Positions 47,997 through 56,398 of a stretch of 64,000 nt of DNA are shown one piece after another. Both the position numbers and the translations under genes were made by a program. Origin of the DNA: Ensifer sp. BR816 (GTDB lineage: Bacteria; Pseudomonadota; Alphaproteobacteria; Rhizobiales; Rhizobiaceae); assembly GCF_000378985.1 (NCBI RefSeq), contig NZ_KB905370.1, forward strand, positions 2,093,830 through 2,157,829, in the 5' to 3' direction. The notes below the pieces were generated by a model. The model ran no database searches and was not told the origin of the DNA. It saw only the letters and a list, made by a program, of their open reading frames with translations. How positions within the stretch are numbered: the first letter of the stretch is position 1; each line of letters starts with the position of its first letter.

Positions 47997-48022
47997 GGAA
48001 CATTTCATTTTTCCGCCGCGTT
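47997..48022 (+). promoter_or_regulatory. RpoE2 promoter of nepR-rpoE2
   Basis: GGAAC (47997-48001), a 17-base spacer, CGTT (48019-48022): a textbook EcfG/RpoE2 promoter 38 bp before the NepR start. It implies positive autoregulation of the sigma factor operon. Confidence 0.85.
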
Positions 48023-48059
48023 ATGGTGCAGGCGAAGTTTCAAGGGCGGCAGTTATACG

Positions 48060-48254
48060 ATGAGATATACTTCAGGGGCAGGACGGACGGTCGGAATGCG
48101 TCCGAAGTCTGACGATCCGAACGCGCAGATCGCGGCAAAGCTGAAAGCACTTTACCTGTCGGTACAGGAAGAGGGAATTCCCGCTCGCTTCCTCGATCTT
48201 CTGGAAAAGCTTGAGGCCGTGGAAAAACGATCCATGCTGGATGGCAAGGAGTGA
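48060..48254 (+). CDS. rsiA1: NepR-type anti-sigma factor
   Basis: A small anti-sigma protein of 64 aa if started at the ATG at 48060 (48096 is an alternative). The NepR core DPNAQIAAKLKALYLSVQEE followed by GIPARFLDLLEKLE is clear. It sequesters RpoE2 until phosphorylated PhyR takes it away. Its stop overlaps the possible GTG start of rpoE2 and lies 8 bp before the preferred ATG. Confidence 0.92.
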   Translation: MRYTSGAGRTVGMRPKSDDPNAQIAAKLKALYLSVQEEGIPARFLDLLEKLEAVEKRSMLDGKE

Positions 48255-48262
48255 GCGCCGGG

Positions 48263-48826
48263 ATGTCGGACAACCAGTCGGAAAACCAAGAGTTCAAGCG
48301 TGAGATGCTTGCGGCCCTGCCGAGCCTGCGCGCCTTCGCCATGTCGCTGATCGGCCGCCACGACCGGGCCGATGATCTCGTGCAGGACACCATCATGAAA
48401 GCCTGGGCCAAGCAGGATCATTTCGAGATGGGCACAAACATGAAGGCCTGGCTCTTCACGATCCTGCGGAACGAACTCTACAGCCAGATGCGCAAGCGCG
48501 GCCGCGAGATCCAGGACAGCGACGGTCATTTCACGGAGACGCTGGCACACCATCCGGAACAATACGGCTCGCTCGACCTGCAGGATTTCCGCCGCGCCCT
48601 CGACCAGTTGCCGCCGGACCAGCGCGAGGCGATCGTTCTCGTCGGCGCTTCGGGCTTCTCCTACGAAGAGGCCGCGACGATTTGCGGCTGCGCGCTGGGC
48701 ACGATCAAGAGCCGCGTCAACCGAGCACGCCAGCGCCTCCAGGAGATTCTCCAGATCCAGGGCGAGAACGACTATGGGCCGGACGAAACCTCGGCGCCCA
48801 TCACGTCGCGGGCCTTCGTGTCCTGA
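48263..48826 (+). CDS. rpoE2: EcfG-type ECF sigma factor RpoE2
   Basis: An ECF sigma factor of 187 aa from the ATG at 48263; a GTG at 48251 would add four residues. Sigma2 lies at about 10-85 (LIGRHDRADDLVQDTIMKAWAK) and sigma4 at about 115-170 (LPPDQREAIVLVGASGFSYEEAA). It directs the general stress regulon (heat, salt, stationary phase). It is co-transcribed with nepR behind an RpoE2-type promoter. Confidence 0.95.
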   Translation: MSDNQSENQEFKREMLAALPSLRAFAMSLIGRHDRADDLVQDTIMKAWAKQDHFEMGTNMKAWLFTILRNELYSQMRKRGREIQDSDGHFTETLAHHPEQYGSLDLQDFRRALDQLPPDQREAIVLVGASGFSYEEAATICGCALGTIKSRVNRARQRLQEILQIQGENDYGPDETSAPITSRAFVS

Positions 48827-49038
48827 CAAGTCCTCATCGCCACGGCGCTTCCTTCCTTATTTCTGCTTTGCAATGCGCGTTTACTCGAAGCATGGATTGC
48901 GGCGGCGTTTAGAATTGCTGCATAGTTCCACGGGCCAGCCGCGAAGTGGGGCACGGGTCTCATTGCTTCGACGGATGAGCCCCGGCGTTCCTAACCACTC
49001 GATGTTGCGGGCGGGATGGGGGTTGGAGTTCGGGCGGA

Positions 49039-50544
49039 ATGCACGAGAAGGCACAAGCAATGCTTCCGGCAATGGCTGAGACGCTCGGTTCACGAGAGCG
49101 GCTCGGCGTGCTGCATGCGACGGCGCCGGACATGGCCGTCGCCGACAGCGACTTCGAACCGCTGGCGAAGCTGGCCGCCGGCCTGTTCGAGGCGCCGATG
49201 GCCCTCGTCACGCTCGTCGATCATGAATGGGAGTGGTTCAAGGCAGCCGTCGGGACGACGGAGACCAGGACGCGCGCCGACGAATCCTTCTCAGCCCATG
49301 CAATCGGCAATGGCGGTCATGGTGCATTTCTTGTGCTCGACGCGTCCCTGCATCCGGCCCTGCGTCACAATCGAAAGGTCGCGCAAGCGCCCTTCCTGCG
49401 TTTCTATGCAGGCGCCCCGATAGTCCTGGGCGGACAGGCGGTGGGCACTGTCTGCGTCTTCGACCGGGCCGCACGCACCGACGTCACCGCGACACAGCTA
49501 AACGCGTTGCAGCTTGTTGCCGACTCTGCCGCCTCGTTGCTCAAGCTCAAGGACGAGGCGCGTCGGCGCGCGCTCAAGGAGGCCGCGCTCTCCCGCGAGG
49601 AACAGCGGCTCGCGATGGCACTTGACGCCGCCAATGTCGGCAGCTGGCTCTGGGATATTCGCGCCGGGACCGTGGCGGGCAATGGCGCGATGATGCGCAT
49701 GTTCGGGCTTCCGCCGGAGCGGATATTGACCGCCAGGGCCGTCTTTGGCGCGATCCATCCGGACGATCGCGGTGCGACCTTCTTCAAGCTCAGGCAGGCG
49801 ATGGCCGCCAACGAGGAGTATGACGGCATGTTCCGGATTCGCGCGAACGGACGCTGGCTGCTCGGCCGCGGCCGGGTGCACGACCGGGACAGCAAGGGCT
49901 CGGCGCTGACGTTTCTCGGCATGACGATCGATGTCACCGAACAGCAGGCCTCTGTGCAGCGGACGCGGCTGCTGTTGAAGGAATTGAATCACCGGGTCAA
50001 GAACACCCTTGCAATGCTGCAATCGCTGGCGCGCCAGACGCTTCGCCAGACCAGCGACCCGGCCGAGTTCATGACCGCCTTTGCCGGCAGGCTGCAGGCT
50101 ATCTCCGAGGCGCATGGGCTGCTTTCCGATTACGAATGGGGGACGATCCGCCTAGCGGAGCTGATTTCCAAGCAGCTCAAGCCCTATGTCAGCGACTATG
50201 CCGAGCAGGTGGAAATCCACAAGGACGAGGTTCTGCTCGGCCCTGATCAGGCGGTCGGCCTCGGCCTCGTGCTGCATGAACTGGCGACCAATGCGGTGAA
50301 ATATGGCTCGCTGTCGGTACCGAAGGGCAAGATCGTTCTGACGGCGCGCGGGGTCGTCGAGGAAGGCGGGGCCGTGCTGCACCTGACCTGGACGGAAGTC
50401 GGCGGTCCGCCAGTTCGTGAACCGCGCCGGCGCGGTTTCGGCTCGCTGCTGATCGAGCGGAGCCTCGACAAGATCATCGGCAGTTCCGTCAAGGTCGAAT
50501 ATCTGCCGGCGGGCGTCACAGCGTTGATCCGGCTGCCTCTCTGA
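49039..50544 (+). CDS. rsiC: HWE-family histidine kinase with GAF and PAS domains
   Basis: A 501-aa soluble sensor kinase: GAF domain at about 40-165, PAS at about 190-300, then HWE/HisKA_2 with phospho-His318 in KELNHRVKNTLAML and ATP-site HELATNAVKYGSLS. The WTE motif of the HWE family is in LTWTEVGG. It has no transmembrane segment. Position beside rpoE2 matches S. meliloti RsiC, reported to have both positive and negative effects on the PhyR pathway. The 212-bp upstream gap shows no clear RpoE2 box. Confidence 0.9.
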   Translation: MHEKAQAMLPAMAETLGSRERLGVLHATAPDMAVADSDFEPLAKLAAGLFEAPMALVTLVDHEWEWFKAAVGTTETRTRADESFSAHAIGNGGHGAFLVLDASLHPALRHNRKVAQAPFLRFYAGAPIVLGGQAVGTVCVFDRAARTDVTATQLNALQLVADSAASLLKLKDEARRRALKEAALSREEQRLAMALDAANVGSWLWDIRAGTVAGNGAMMRMFGLPPERILTARAVFGAIHPDDRGATFFKLRQAMAANEEYDGMFRIRANGRWLLGRGRVHDRDSKGSALTFLGMTIDVTEQQASVQRTRLLLKELNHRVKNTLAMLQSLARQTLRQTSDPAEFMTAFAGRLQAISEAHGLLSDYEWGTIRLAELISKQLKPYVSDYAEQVEIHKDEVLLGPDQAVGLGLVLHELATNAVKYGSLSVPKGKIVLTARGVVEEGGAVLHLTWTEVGGPPVREPRRRGFGSLLIERSLDKIIGSSVKVEYLPAGVTALIRLPL

Positions 50545-50582
50545 CCACGTGTTTCCGGGGTCGATACAGCTGAGGCGAGCGA

Positions 50583-51014
50583 TCAATGCCGGTCGCCGCG
50601 ACGCCGCCCTTTGCCGAGACCGAGCAGCAGCCCCACGGCGATCGCCGTGCCGACTCCCAGCAGCGGCTGCTTGCGCAGGAGGCTTGTGGCCGCGGCAAGC
50701 GCGAGGTTCGTCTGAAGCAGCGAACGCCGGCGGCGTTCGTCCAGGATACGCCGGTCGCGGGCGTTCAGCGCAGCCATCACGGCAACAATGACGAGGGCAG
50801 CCGCGAGAAGCGCGATGGCGATCGCCGCCGTGGCGACGACCGGCGAATAGCGGTCGGCGAGAACAAGGGCGATCGCCACAAGCGCGAACACATAGGCGGT
50901 GCCGAGAAGCGCGGCGACGAGCGCCCATAGAAGCGCATTGCGCTTGTAGCGCGAGGCCGCGGCGCCGAAGTCGGCTGCAAGCAAGGCGGTCAAGACGGCT
51001 CCTAAGGTCTGCAT
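50583..51014 (-). CDS. YqjE/phage-holin-III-like membrane protein
   Basis: A 143-aa protein with two central helices (LLWALVAALLGTAYVFALVAIALVLA and a second at about 58-82), a basic middle and a short C-terminal helix (LLGVGTAIAVGLLLGLG). This layout resembles DUF1469/YqjE proteins. The start at 51014 was chosen. It pairs with the upstream DUF883-like gene, as yqjE pairs with yqjD in enterobacteria. Confidence 0.75.
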   Translation of the reverse strand: MQTLGAVLTALLAADFGAAASRYKRNALLWALVAALLGTAYVFALVAIALVLADRYSPVVATAAIAIALLAAALVIVAVMAALNARDRRILDERRRRSLLQTNLALAAATSLLRKQPLLGVGTAIAVGLLLGLGKGRRRGDRH

Positions 51015-51103
51015 GCCAGCTTCTCCCCATCGTAGCGCACCGAAAATGGGCGACATGCGCTTTGAGCCATATGTTTCGCTCCGCCCCGACTGTCGCGCGG
51101 CAG

Positions 51104-51466
51104 CTAGCGTCGCAGAAGCGCGGCCGCGATGAGGCCGATCGCCGCTGCGGCGCCGAGGGTGGCGACCGGATGCTCGCGCACCGCCCGGCGAACCTCCCTT
51201 TCGGTATCCGCATAACGGCTGCGCAGATCGGAAAGCATCTGCTCGCCGTTCTCCAGCAGGTCTTTCAGGTCGGATTCCGCTTGCTTGCGGGTGCTGCGGG
51301 CCTTGGCCTTCACTTCCCGCGAGGCTTCCACGCCCCGATCGGCGATCAGCGCCACGAGTTGCGCTATGTCTTCCCGAATTTCCTGGAGTTGGTCCTCTAT
51401 CGATGCGTCGACCGCACCGCCGTTGCGCTTCCTGCTGCTTGAACTTGAAAAGAGACCCGTCGCCAT
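51104..51466 (-). CDS. YqjD/ElaB-like (DUF883) protein
   Basis: A 120-aa protein: a charged, helical, coiled-coil-prone body (IEDQLQEIREDIAQLVALIA to about residue 95) and a C-terminal glycine-rich membrane anchor (HPVATLGAAAAIGLIAAALLRR) typical of DUF883. E. coli members are tail-anchored ribosome-associated proteins induced in stationary phase. Start at 51466 has AAGGGAG upstream. A stress role is supported only by position beside the GSR locus. Confidence 0.8.
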   Translation of the reverse strand: MATGLFSSSSSRKRNGGAVDASIEDQLQEIREDIAQLVALIADRGVEASREVKAKARSTRKQAESDLKDLLENGEQMLSDLRSRYADTEREVRRAVREHPVATLGAAAAIGLIAAALLRR

Positions 51467-51613
51467 CTTGTCGCTCCCTTCGCTTCGCTGCCGGCCAACG
51501 TCCGGCACATTCTCGGCGGCGCGCCGGACGTGGCACGCCCGGGATCAACGCATAAGGGAGAAATTTGTTTCGCTAAATCTTGACGTTGCCACGCAGCGCC
51601 GGCGTCCGAAATA

Positions 51614-52402
51614 TCAAAGCGACGCGGTCTGCGGCAGGACGAAGGGCACATCGCGGGCCGGTGCCATGCTGACCTGCATCCGGCATCCAAACACCGCTTC
51701 CATGGTCTCGTTGGTCAGGACGTCCTTCGGCGCGCCGAGGGCGCGGATGCGGCCTGATTTCATCATCACCATCTGGTCGGCAAACATCGCCGTCAGGTTG
51801 AGGTCGTGCATCACCGCAATGACGCCGCCGCCTTGCTCGCAGAATTGGCGCGCCAGCCGCATGATGGTCAGTTGGTGGCGGATGTCCAGGCTCGACACCG
51901 GCTCGTCGAGTAGAAGGTAGCGCGGCTCGCCGTCGCTGACCGGCGCGGAAATCTGGCAAAGCACGCGGGCAAGCTGGACGCGCTGCTGCTCGCCGCCCGA
52001 CAGTTCCTGATAAAAGCGGCCGGAAAAGCCGGCGAGATCGACGGCATCGAGCGCATGGTCGACCGTGCGGTCGAAGCCGGAAGCATCGGAACCGCCCGTT
52101 GACAGGCCGAGTCCGACGATTTCGCGGACAGTGAACGGGAAGGAGATGACCGTCGATTGGGGCAGGACGCCCCGTTTCACGGCCAATTCCCACGGCCTCA
52201 GCCGGGCGATGTCATGACCGTTGATGGTTACCTCGCCCCTGAAAAGGCGAAGCTCGCCGGAGATCGCCTTCAAGGTCGTCGTCTTGCCGGAGCCGTTCGG
52301 TCCGACGATCGCCGTCATCCTTCCCGGCGCGGCTTCGAACGAAACGCCGTGGAGCACGGGCCGGCCGCCGAGGCGAACGGAGATGTCGGAGGCGCGGATC
52401 AT
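51614..52402 (-). CDS. hmuV: Hemin ABC transporter ATP-binding protein
   Basis: A 262-aa FecE/BtuD-type ATPase with Walker A GPNGSGKTT, signature LSGGEQQRVQLARVL and Walker B LLLDEPVSSLD. The start at 52402 is one base after the hmuU stop. It powers hemin import through HmuU. It is the last gene of hmuPSTUV. Confidence 0.94.
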   Translation of the reverse strand: MIRASDISVRLGGRPVLHGVSFEAAPGRMTAIVGPNGSGKTTTLKAISGELRLFRGEVTINGHDIARLRPWELAVKRGVLPQSTVISFPFTVREIVGLGLSTGGSDASGFDRTVDHALDAVDLAGFSGRFYQELSGGEQQRVQLARVLCQISAPVSDGEPRYLLLDEPVSSLDIRHQLTIMRLARQFCEQGGGVIAVMHDLNLTAMFADQMVMMKSGRIRALGAPKDVLTNETMEAVFGCRMQVSMAPARDVPFVLPQTASL

Positions 52403-52403
52403 G

Positions 52404-53525
52404 TCAAAGTCCCATGTTCGAGCGCCCGCGCAAGAGAACCCACAGGAAGAACGGCGCTCCGACGAAGGCGGTGATAATGCCGATCGGCAGTTCGGCGGGG
52501 GAGACGATCGTGCGGGCCACCATATCGGCAAAGATCAGCATCGTGCCGCCGAGAAGGGCCGACGCCGGCAGGAGGTAGCGGTGATCCGGGCCGATGACGA
52601 GCCGGAGCAGATGCGGCACGACGATGCCGACGAAACCGATTCCACCACTGACCGCGACGGAGGCGCCTGTTGCCGCGGCGACGCTCAAAATGGCGATGTT
52701 CTTGAGGCGCTGCACGGACACCCCCATGTGGAAGGCGGCCGCCTCGCCGAGGGTGATGGCGTTGAGGCCCCGTGCCAGGAAAGGGACGACGGAAAGCGAA
52801 ACGAGGATGATCGGCCCGGCGGCCAGGATCTTCGTCCAATTGGCGCCGGCGAGCGAACCGAGCCCCCAGAAGGTGAGATCGCGCAACTGCTTGTCGTCGG
52901 CGATGAAGACGAGCACGCCCGTTACCGCGTTGGCGAGTGCGCCAAGAGCTATCCCCGCGAGCAGCATCGTTGCGACCGATGTCTGGCCGCTGCGCGTGGC
53001 GATGCGGTAGAGGAGAAGCGTCGTGGCGAGGCCGGCGAGGAAAGCGCCAAGCGGTAGCGCGTAAAAACCGACAAGCGCAAAAACCGGTCCGAGCATCGTG
53101 CTGCCGAGAACGATCACCAGGACCGCACCGAGGCTTGCGCCCGAAGACACGCCGACAAGACCGGGATCGGCCAGCGGGTTGCGGAACAGTCCCTGCATCA
53201 CGACGCCGGAAACGGCAAGCGCCGCACCGACCAGCATGCCGAGCACGGCGCGCGGCAAGCGAATATCCAGGATGATGATGCGATCGCGCATGCTCAAGGT
53301 CTGGTCGGCGGCCGTTTCGCCGACGAGCCAGCCAAAGACGTTTCCGAGTGAAGCGTCCGCGGCGCCCGTCATGATCGAGGTCGCGAAGGTGGCGACGGCG
53401 AGCACCACGAGGGCGGCGATGAGCACGCGCGCCACACCCGATCGATCGCCTTTCTGCCGGGAATGGGCAAAGTTCGAAGCCAAGGCAGGTCCGCCCGTGC
53501 CGCCAATGGCCTCACTGCGAGGCAT
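52404..53525 (-). CDS. hmuU: Hemin ABC transporter permease
   Basis: A FecCD/BtuC-type permease of 373 aa with about ten helices. The N-terminal arm SMRDRIIILDIRLPRAVLGMLVGAALAVSG and the cytoplasmic GGIGFVGIVVPHLLRL are characteristic. It overlaps the hmuT stop by 14 bp. It imports hemin from HmuT across the inner membrane. Confidence 0.94.
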   Translation of the reverse strand: MPRSEAIGGTGGPALASNFAHSRQKGDRSGVARVLIAALVVLAVATFATSIMTGAADASLGNVFGWLVGETAADQTLSMRDRIIILDIRLPRAVLGMLVGAALAVSGVVMQGLFRNPLADPGLVGVSSGASLGAVLVIVLGSTMLGPVFALVGFYALPLGAFLAGLATTLLLYRIATRSGQTSVATMLLAGIALGALANAVTGVLVFIADDKQLRDLTFWGLGSLAGANWTKILAAGPIILVSLSVVPFLARGLNAITLGEAAAFHMGVSVQRLKNIAILSVAAATGASVAVSGGIGFVGIVVPHLLRLVIGPDHRYLLPASALLGGTMLIFADMVARTIVSPAELPIGIITAFVGAPFFLWVLLRGRSNMGL

Positions 53526-54459
53526 TGGTCTTCTTTCCGTAGACCGCCGTATTCAGTTCCCGGACCGCGCTTGCGGTGCGCGGGCCGAAACCGAGCAGGT
53601 GCAGCCCGTCCATGCGGACGAGCGCCTTGCTTTTCGCCGCCGGCGTCAGGCTGAGCGCCGGAAGGGCGAAGAGTTCGTCGGCGCTTACGGCATGGCTTCC
53701 ACCCCGGTCCATCATCAGGACGACGTCCGGCTTCGCCTCGACGATCGCCTCGTCGGTCAGCGGCTTGTAGCCGGGAAAATTGCCGGTGGCATTGATCGCG
53801 CCGGCAAGTTCGATGATGCCGTTGGCGGCGGTACCGGTGCCCGAGGCCATGATCTTGCCGCCCTGGGTGCTGAGGATGAAGAGGACGCGCTTGCGTTCGC
53901 TTGTCGGGCGGGCGGCACTGTCCGCCAACGCCGCGTCGAGCTCCTGCTCGACGGACCGGGCCAGGGCTTTGGCCTTGTCGGGAACACCGAGAAACGCGCC
54001 GACGGCGCGGATCTTCGCGAGGATGCCGGCCTTGTCGTAGGTGTCGGCAATCGTCGTGAAGGGGATATTCGCCTGCTTCAGCACCGCCAGCGCCTCGGGC
54101 GGCCCGCTGCCTTCGATTGCCACGATTGCCGCCGGGTTGACGGCGATGATGCCCTCCGGCGCCAATTGCCGCATGTAGCCGACATTGGGGAGTTTCGCCG
54201 CTGCTTCGGGGTAGGTGCTCGTCGAATCGCGGCCGACGAGCCGGTTCTCCTCGCCGAGCGCATAGATGATCTCGGTCACCGCGCCGCCGATCGAAACGAC
54301 CCGCGAGGTATCCGGCTGCTCGACGGTCTCAGCCATTGCGGGGCTGACAATCGAGGCGGAACCAGGCGCGAGCGCCGGCAGCAGGAAGGGCGCCGACAGT
54401 GCGAAGGCAGCGAGCGCCAGTTCCCAGCGGCGCAGGCGGCGGAAATCGAAGCCGTTCAT
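53512..54459 (-). CDS. hmuT: Hemin-binding periplasmic protein
   Basis: A cluster III (FepB/BtuF-like) binding protein of 315 aa with a long signal region (RWELALAAFALSAPFLLPALA). The mature part has RVVSIGGAVTEIIYALGEENRLVGRDSTSTYPEAA and a conserved Tyr/His environment for heme. The start at 54459 was chosen; the upstream open frame is hmuS in another phase. It overlaps hmuU. Confidence 0.92.
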   Translation of the reverse strand: MNGFDFRRLRRWELALAAFALSAPFLLPALAPGSASIVSPAMAETVEQPDTSRVVSIGGAVTEIIYALGEENRLVGRDSTSTYPEAAAKLPNVGYMRQLAPEGIIAVNPAAIVAIEGSGPPEALAVLKQANIPFTTIADTYDKAGILAKIRAVGAFLGVPDKAKALARSVEQELDAALADSAARPTSERKRVLFILSTQGGKIMASGTGTAANGIIELAGAINATGNFPGYKPLTDEAIVEAKPDVVLMMDRGGSHAVSADELFALPALSLTPAAKSKALVRMDGLHLLGFGPRTASAVRELNTAVYGKKTNASQ

Positions 54460-54470
54460 CCCTTGTCTCC

Positions 54471-55529
54471 TCAGGCTGCGGCGATGCTGTCGAGGCGCGT
54501 CAGGGTCTCGACGAGGTTGCGCCACTCCGGTCTTTCGGCAAAGCCTTCCTTGCGCTTGCCGAAGAACTGGATGACCATTTCGCCCTTGGCATCCAGGGCT
54601 TCGAGCGAGGTCACATGCCCGTCGGACGTCGGCTTGCGTACCGCCCAAAGCTCGGCGATGTGATCCGTGCGCAGATGCAGGTGGAATGTCGGGTCCATGA
54701 CGTTGAGCCACGGCCCCATGGTTGCGATGTTGGCGACCGGACCGGAGTGGATCTGGATGACGCCGGCGCTGCCGACGAAGCACATGATCGGTAGCTCGAT
54801 CTCGGCGCTACCGCGCATCATCGTCTCGATGCTACCGGCGTCGAGCTGCCAAGCCAGGTCGTCTCCGACGGCATGCAGGGCCTGGCGCCGACCGATTTTC
54901 AGGCTGCGCAACATGCCGTGGAACTGATGGGTGTCGGTCATCTTCGTCCAGTGGTCGCGCAGTGCTTGCGTATCGACCATAGCGGTTCCGTCGTCGGCGG
55001 CCGGCGCGCCGGCCTCGGCAAGGCATTCCTGCGATTGGTCCTCGAGGCGGAAGTCCGCGACGATCCGGTCGTAGGCTTCAAGGTCCGACGTCGGGCGCAG
55101 GTGGACCTTGTGAACCGCGTTCCCCCATTTGTCGAAAAACTGCAGGCTGCGGCGGACTTCGCCATTGGCGTCGGTCTTCGATACGGCGAAGCCATGCGCC
55201 CAGGCGGATGGGAAAACCCGCAGGTCGATTTCGGATCCGAGCACGAGGCTTGCAGAGGTGCCTGTCTTGACGTTCTCATAGACGCCGATCTTCTCGTGGA
55301 CGGCGGATTCATTGCGTGTGAGCGCCATGACCTCGCCCAGTTCCCCAGCGCGCTCCAGGAAACGATTGGCATCGGCATCGATGCGGCTTGCCGTCAGCCC
55401 GCATTCGGCAGCGACGAGGGCCGCTTCGGAAATGCCGAGTTGGGCGGCGATGTCGCGCTCGCGCATCTTCGGGTTCGCCGCGCGGTAGGCGCGGATCTCA
55501 TGGGGCGTGGGGCGCGTGCTGTCGATCAT
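54471..55529 (-). CDS. hmuS: Hemin-degrading/hemin transport factor
   Basis: A HemS/ChuS-type cytoplasmic protein of 352 aa built from two similar halves (each with a LR-F-D-WG--VHKVHL or similar segment). HQFHGMLRSLKIGRRQALHAVG marks the second half. It receives heme after import and may degrade it. It lies between hmuP and hmuT. Confidence 0.93.
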   Translation of the reverse strand: MIDSTRPTPHEIRAYRAANPKMRERDIAAQLGISEAALVAAECGLTASRIDADANRFLERAGELGEVMALTRNESAVHEKIGVYENVKTGTSASLVLGSEIDLRVFPSAWAHGFAVSKTDANGEVRRSLQFFDKWGNAVHKVHLRPTSDLEAYDRIVADFRLEDQSQECLAEAGAPAADDGTAMVDTQALRDHWTKMTDTHQFHGMLRSLKIGRRQALHAVGDDLAWQLDAGSIETMMRGSAEIELPIMCFVGSAGVIQIHSGPVANIATMGPWLNVMDPTFHLHLRTDHIAELWAVRKPTSDGHVTSLEALDAKGEMVIQFFGKRKEGFAERPEWRNLVETLTRLDSIAAA

Positions 55530-55540
55530 CGGTCGTCTCG

Positions 55541-55771
55541 CTATTTATTCAGAATCAACTTGCCCTGTCGGGTGATCCGCATCCGGTAGATCGCGCCGTC
55601 ATGGGAAATCAGGATCTCGCTGGCGCCGCGGAAAAGCTCGTGACTTTCCACGATCGGCTGCGAGCCGTTGGTCGCGCTCGGCGGCTGCGAGGGTCGGGGG
55701 GTATCGGGGTCGTTTGGTGTCACGGTTTCGGCCAGTTCACGAGGGGCGGAAGCAAGGCGATATCCCCTCAT
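55541..55771 (-). CDS. hmuP: Hemin uptake protein HmuP/HemP
   Basis: A small protein of 76 aa. The C-terminal signature SHELFRGASEILISHDGAIYRMRIT is that of HemP/HmuP, which in Bradyrhizobium and Sinorhizobium is needed for expression of heme receptor genes. The ATG at 55771 follows GAGAGGA; a TTG at 55789 is an alternative. It is the first gene of hmuPSTUV and has an iron box in front. Confidence 0.9.
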   Translation of the reverse strand: MRGYRLASAPRELAETVTPNDPDTPRPSQPPSATNGSQPIVESHELFRGASEILISHDGAIYRMRITRQGKLILNK

Positions 55772-55798
55772 TCCTCTCGCGCATTCCAATTACTATCT

Positions 55799-55813
55799 TG
55801 ACTGCATTACTCA
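55799..55813. promoter_or_regulatory. RirA-type iron-responsive (IRO) box
   Basis: TGACTGCATTACTCA fits the IRO pattern TGA-N9-TCA of rhizobial RirA targets. It lies 28 bp before hmuP and in the divergent gap with the next plus-strand gene, so it could control both. Confidence 0.7.
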
Positions 55814-55913
55814 TATTTCTTTAAGGACGCAATACCGGATAGTTATAGTCAAGTTAATTGATCGCCTCCGCCGCTTGGAAGAGCCGGTTCGGATGCGGAG
55901 CTTGGGTGGTGTG

Positions 55914-56354
55914 ATGATGGCCTGTCTTTCCCGTATCGCGTTTTCGATCGCAGCGATGATCCTGTCGCTGGCAGCGCCGGCCATGGCACAGGAGGCAACA
56001 GCCGCCAGCGGGCTGACAATCGAGCTCAACGAGGTTGCGCCGTCCGCGAAGGGATGCAAGCTGACCTTCGTCGCCGGCAACGGTCTGCCGCAATCCCTCT
56101 CCAAGGTTTCGTTTGAATTCGTCCTCTTCGATCAGAAGGGGCTGGTCGAGCGGATGGCTGTGCTCGATTTTCGCGACCTGCCTGCCGGCAAGACGAAGGT
56201 CCGGCAGTTCGACCTGCCGGGCACGAAATGCGAGGCGGTGAAGAGCCTGCTGATCAACGATGCACCCGCCTGCGTCGGCGAGGGCATCGACAAGGGCGCC
56301 TGCATGACGGGGCTCAAGACCGGGTCCAAATCGGCGGTTGAACTCAAGGGCTGA
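55914..56354 (+). CDS. Secreted protein of the hmu/tonB region
   Basis: A protein of about 146 aa with signal peptide MMACLSRIAFSIAAMILSLA (ending AMA-QE). The mature domain has four cysteines and a beta-sheet-like pattern (SFEFVLFDQKGLVERMAVLDFRDLPAGKTKVRQFDL). It is divergent from hmuP and 44 bp before tonB. No function is known to me; its place suggests help in TonB-dependent uptake. The start is uncertain (55893, 55911 or 55914). Confidence 0.75.
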   Translation: MMACLSRIAFSIAAMILSLAAPAMAQEATAASGLTIELNEVAPSAKGCKLTFVAGNGLPQSLSKVSFEFVLFDQKGLVERMAVLDFRDLPAGKTKVRQFDLPGTKCEAVKSLLINDAPACVGEGIDKGACMTGLKTGSKSAVELKG

Positions 56355-56398
56355 GACGATCCCGTTCGCTGACGTGCCGATGGAAGGCAGGCGCATAA

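Noticed and set aside
51480-51540. Hairpin CGTCCGGC/GCCGGACG as hmuV terminator
   Set aside because: The stem is real but has no T-tract on either strand, so termination is not supported.
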